Assembly: GCF_900103225.1 (NCBI RefSeq)
Contig: NZ_FNJH01000004.1
Span: 460,927-524,926, forward strand
Length of the DNA stretch: 64,000 bases
Origin: Pseudomonas congelans
GTDB lineage: Bacteria > Pseudomonadota > Gammaproteobacteria > Pseudomonadales > Pseudomonadaceae
Reading direction: 5' to 3'
In this document: positions 61,714-64,000 of the stretch, one piece after another
Numbering within the stretch: position 1 is the stretch's first letter
Layout: each line of letters opens with the position of its first letter
Notes under the pieces: model-generated
The model's input: the letters and a program-made list of their open reading frames with translations, nothing else
Databases searched by the model: none
Told to the model about the DNA's origin: nothing
Position numbers and translations under genes: made by a program

Positions 61714-62355
61714 TCAGATTCCGAATTGCGCGCGATAGGCTTCGACAGCAGGCAGATGCTGCTTGAGCTGCGGATCGTCGGCCAGGAACTCGAGCACCTG
61801 ATTCAGCGACACGATACTCACCACCGGAATCCCGAAGTCACGCTCGACTTCCTGAATCGCCGACAGCTCGCCATTGCCACGCTCCTGACGATTGAGCGCG
61901 ATCAGAACGCCGGCAGCTGTCGCGTTCTGGTCCTTGATGATCTGCATGACCTCACGGATCGCAGTGCCTGCAGTGATCACGTCGTCGATAATCAGCACAT
62001 TACCTGCCAGCGGGGAGCCCACCAGGCTGCCGCCCTCGCCATGCGCCTTGGCTTCCTTGCGGTTGAAACACCATGGCAGATCACGGTCATGATGCTCGGC
62101 CAGCGCCACGGCAGTGGCCGATGCGAGCGGAATGCCCTTGTAGGCCGGACCGAACAGAACGTCGAAGGCAATACCGCTTTCAACCACGGCTGCTGCGTAG
62201 AAACGCCCCAGTTGCGCCAGTGCGGAACCGGTGTTGAACAACCCCGCATTGAAGAAGTACGGGCTGGTGCGCCCGGACTTGAGAGTGAACTCACCGAAGC
62301 GCAGAACACCGCGATCGATGGCAAAACGAATGAAATCGCGTTGATACGCCTGCAT
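61714..62355 (-). CDS. pyrE: Orotate phosphoribosyltransferase
   Basis: A 213-residue enzyme that makes OMP from orotate and PRPP in pyrimidine synthesis. The N-terminal orotate part has LKSGRTSPYFFNAGLFN. The PRPP-binding motif is VLIIDDVITAGTAI near residue 122. The start MQAYQRDFIRF at 62355 is the usual one; an in-frame ATG seven codons upstream is less likely. It is divergent from crc with 82 bp between them. The two genes have the same arrangement in P. aeruginosa (PA5331-PA5332). Confidence 0.97.
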   Translation of the reverse strand: MQAYQRDFIRFAIDRGVLRFGEFTLKSGRTSPYFFNAGLFNTGSALAQLGRFYAAAVVESGIAFDVLFGPAYKGIPLASATAVALAEHHDRDLPWCFNRKEAKAHGEGGSLVGSPLAGNVLIIDDVITAGTAIREVMQIIKDQNATAAGVLIALNRQERGNGELSAIQEVERDFGIPVVSIVSLNQVLEFLADDPQLKQHLPAVEAYRAQFGI

Positions 62356-62437
62356 GAAAAAAGCTCCGAATACCACGGATTTAGCTAATTAGGTAGAGCT
62401 CGGGTATCATACACGCACGTGATTTTTGGGGCCATTT

Positions 62438-63217
62438 ATGCGGATCATCAGTGTGAACGTAAATGGCATTCAGGCTGCGGTCGAGCGTGGTTTGCTCAGC
62501 TGGCTGCAAGCTCAGAATGCCGACGTCATCTGCTTACAGGACACCCGCGCCTCCACCTTTGAACTGGACGATCCAGCCTTTCAGCTGGATGGTTACTTCC
62601 TCTATGCCTGCGAAGCCGAGGTTCCCGCTCAGGGTGGTGTGGCGCTGTATTCGCGGTTGCAGCCGAAGGCGGTAATCAGCGGCCTCGGCTTCGAGACGGC
62701 CGACCGCTACGGGCGCTACCTGCAAGCAGATTTCGACAAGGTCAGTATCGCTACCCTGCTCTTTCCGTCGGGGATGAATGGTGATGAAGACCTGAATCAG
62801 AAATTCAAGCTCATGGACGATTTCGGCAAGTACATGGACAAGCAGCGCCGCAAGCGTCGCGAATACATCTACTGCGGATCGCTCTATGTGGCGCAGCAGA
62901 AGCTCGATATCAAGAACTGGCGCGACAGCCAGCAGTCGCCCGGCTTCCTCGCGCCCGAACGCGCCTGGATGGACGAGATCGTCGGCACCATGGGCTACGT
63001 CGATGCCCTGCGTGAAGTCAGCCGTGAAGGTGACCAGTACAGCTGGTGGCCGGACAACGAGCAGGCCGAGATGCTGAATCTGGGTTGGCGCTTCGACTAT
63101 CAGATCCTGACGCCAGGCCTGCGCCGCTTCGTGCGCAGTGCCCGTCTGCCACGCCAGCCGCGCTTCTCGCAGCACGCACCGCTGATCGTGGATTACGACT
63201 GGACCCTGACTATCTGA
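62438..63217 (+). CDS. crc: Catabolite repression control protein Crc
   Basis: A 259-residue protein with the exonuclease III/EEP fold: MRIISVNVNGIQAAVERGLL, VICLQDTRA and QHAPLIVDYD are the positions of the nuclease motifs. Crc has lost nuclease activity and acts with Hfq to block translation of mRNAs carrying A-rich CA motifs, controlling carbon preference. The regulatory sRNAs CrcZ/CrcY are not in this window. The ATG at 62438 gives the family's 259 residues. A TATCAT -10-like hexamer is at 62405-62410. Confidence 0.97.
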   Translation: MRIISVNVNGIQAAVERGLLSWLQAQNADVICLQDTRASTFELDDPAFQLDGYFLYACEAEVPAQGGVALYSRLQPKAVISGLGFETADRYGRYLQADFDKVSIATLLFPSGMNGDEDLNQKFKLMDDFGKYMDKQRRKRREYIYCGSLYVAQQKLDIKNWRDSQQSPGFLAPERAWMDEIVGTMGYVDALREVSREGDQYSWWPDNEQAEMLNLGWRFDYQILTPGLRRFVRSARLPRQPRFSQHAPLIVDYDWTLTI

Positions 63218-63239
63218 TACCAGACAGACAGCGAACACG

Positions 63240-63267
63240 AAAAAGCCGACATCGAAGTCGGCTTTTT
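63240..63267. terminator. Bidirectional terminator between crc and the DUF4870 gene
   Basis: AAAAAGCCGAC/GTCGGCTTTTT with a six-base loop, 22 bases after the crc stop, serves both converging genes. Confidence 0.93.
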
Positions 63268-63286
63268 GCGTTGCTCGCGTGTGGCG

Positions 63287-63658
63287 TTACTTAATAAAAC
63301 GCAACGTGAACGGATAGCGATAATTCAGCCCGTTGTTGGCCTTCACTCCGGCAATAACCGTGAGTATGAACGCGCCCAGGCATACCAGCATGAACAGAGC
63401 GATGCCGATGACCACGAACATCAACATTATGCAGACCAGGCCTGCAATCGCAGCGGTAATCTGAAAATTCAGCGCTTCCTTGCCTTGCGAGTCGATAAAC
63501 GGGTCCGACTCTCTTTTCATTTGCCAGAAAATCAGTGGCGCAAGCAGATTACCGAAGGGAAATACCAGCCCGATGAGGGCAGACAAATGACAGAACATCG
63601 CCCATTGGCAGACTTCCCTGCTGGGCTTGTACAAGGGCTGCAGACTGTCATTCATCAT
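63287..63658 (-). CDS. DUF4870 family membrane protein
   Basis: A 123-residue inner-membrane protein. Three hydrophobic segments (MFCHLSALIGLVFPFGNLLAPL, then ITAAIAGLVCIMLMFVVIGI and ALFMLVCLGAFILTVIAGV) and the SQGKEALNFQ motif define DUF4870 (Tic20-like). Function is unknown. AAGGAG lies five bases upstream of the first ATG. It is 15 bp downstream of rph on the same strand. Confidence 0.88.
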   Translation of the reverse strand: MMNDSLQPLYKPSREVCQWAMFCHLSALIGLVFPFGNLLAPLIFWQMKRESDPFIDSQGKEALNFQITAAIAGLVCIMLMFVVIGIALFMLVCLGAFILTVIAGVKANNGLNYRYPFTLRFIK

Positions 63659-63673
63659 TAGTGCTCCTTTATA

Positions 63674-64000
63674 TCAATCGGCCAGCGCGGCACGCTGCAA
63701 TTCAAACAACTCGGTCATACCCTTTTGCGCCAGCGCGAGCATCGCGTTCAGCTCTTCAGGCTGGAATGGCGCGCCTTCAGCGGTACCCTGAACTTCAATG
63801 AAACCGCCTGCACTGGTCATGACCACGTTCAGGTCGGTTTCAGCAGCCGAGTCTTCGAGGTAGTCCAGGTCGAGCACCGGCTCACCCTGATACATGCCGA
63901 CCGAAACGGCCGCGATCATCTGCTTGAGCGGGTCGCCGCCTTTCAGGCCGCCGCGCTTCTTGATCACCTTCAGCGCATCTGCCAGAGCAACCATCGCACC
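63674..64000 (-). CDS. rph: Ribonuclease PH, C-terminal part (truncated by window edge)
   Basis: About 108 C-terminal residues are present. GAMVALADALKVIKKRGGLKG, AAVSVGMYQGEPVLDLDYLED and TSAGGFIEVQGTAEGAPF are typical of RNase PH, which trims tRNA 3' ends phosphorolytically. The Asp-rich DLDYLEDSAAETDLN segment is the metal-binding region. The reading frame stays open to base 64000, so the start lies outside. Neighbouring crc and pyrE fit the P. aeruginosa order PA5331-PA5334. Confidence 0.95.
   Translation of the reverse strand, partial: GAMVALADALKVIKKRGGLKGGDPLKQMIAAVSVGMYQGEPVLDLDYLEDSAAETDLNVVMTSAGGFIEVQGTAEGAPFQPEELNAMLALAQKGMTELFELQRAALAD

Noticed and set aside
146..63994. Many long overlapping open frames opposite or inside genes such as polA, tex, gcvT, kauB and algC
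   Set aside because: They run antisense or out of frame to proteins with clear motifs, have the low-complexity composition expected of GC-rich shadow frames, and lack ribosome-binding sites or family motifs.

Overview
The window is chromosomal DNA of a fluorescent pseudomonad, most likely the Pseudomonas syringae group. The protein sequences (GshA, ArgA, AlgB, KinB, PolA) are typical Pseudomonas. Long stretches of gene order match what I recall of the P. aeruginosa loci PA5481-PA5495, PA5199-PA5217 and PA5300-PA5334. GC-rich intergenic palindromes of the P. syringae REP type separate many operons. There are no tRNAs, rRNAs, insertion sequences, prophages or CRISPR arrays. This is core genome, so the novel material is in regulatory and intergenic sequence.

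Layout. 0-18 kb: thrB, a small exported protein, polA, an ErsA/Spot 42-like sRNA behind an AlgU-type promoter, engB, dsbA, a phosphodiesterase-fold protein, a GGDEF cyclase, an AmpDh2-like amidase, kinB-algB, then an envelope-stress group (BON protein, small membrane protein, DUF1328 peptide, Ivy-like protein) and the OmpR/EnvZ (AmgRS) pair. 18-31 kb: tex, a thioesterase, gshA, argE-argA, a CYTH/CHAD protein, an Lrp regulator, an orphan GspE-type ATPase and a DUF2388 protein. 30-36 kb: gcvT-gcvH without gcvP, an iron ABC permease and binding protein, and a Crp-fold regulator. 36-52 kb: a DUF962 protein, a CoA hydrolase/transferase, cytochrome c5, the D-alanine (dadA-ridA-dadX, lrp) and polyamine (pauR, pauB, kauB) catabolic genes, a MocR regulator, a phospholipase D lipoprotein, an MFS transporter, and rpmB-rpmG. 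52-64 kb: a peptide-binding protein, radC, coaBC-dut-algC-argB, a DUF4124 protein, pyrE, crc, a DUF4870 protein and the 3' part of rph.

How the genes fit together. Several belong to alginate and envelope-stress control: AlgB/KinB, the candidate ErsA sRNA, the algC mannose/glucose phosphomutase, AmgRS, and the Ivy/BON/DUF1328 group. Another set feeds amino acids and polyamines into central metabolism under Lrp and PauR control. Arginine synthesis is represented by argA, argE and argB, and Crc gives global catabolite control.

The most interesting candidates are regulatory. (1) There is an eight-codon leader ORF ending in Arg-Arg ahead of argA, and its RNA can pair with the argA ribosome-binding region. 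(2) Three ATACAGAT elements lie in front of a MocR gene. (3) A sigma-54-type promoter precedes the Ivy operon beside algB. (4) A 176-bp composite REP module is tandemly repeated downstream of argB. Two gene absences relative to P. aeruginosa also stand out: the cytochrome c4 genes between engB and dsbA, and gcvP next to gcvH.
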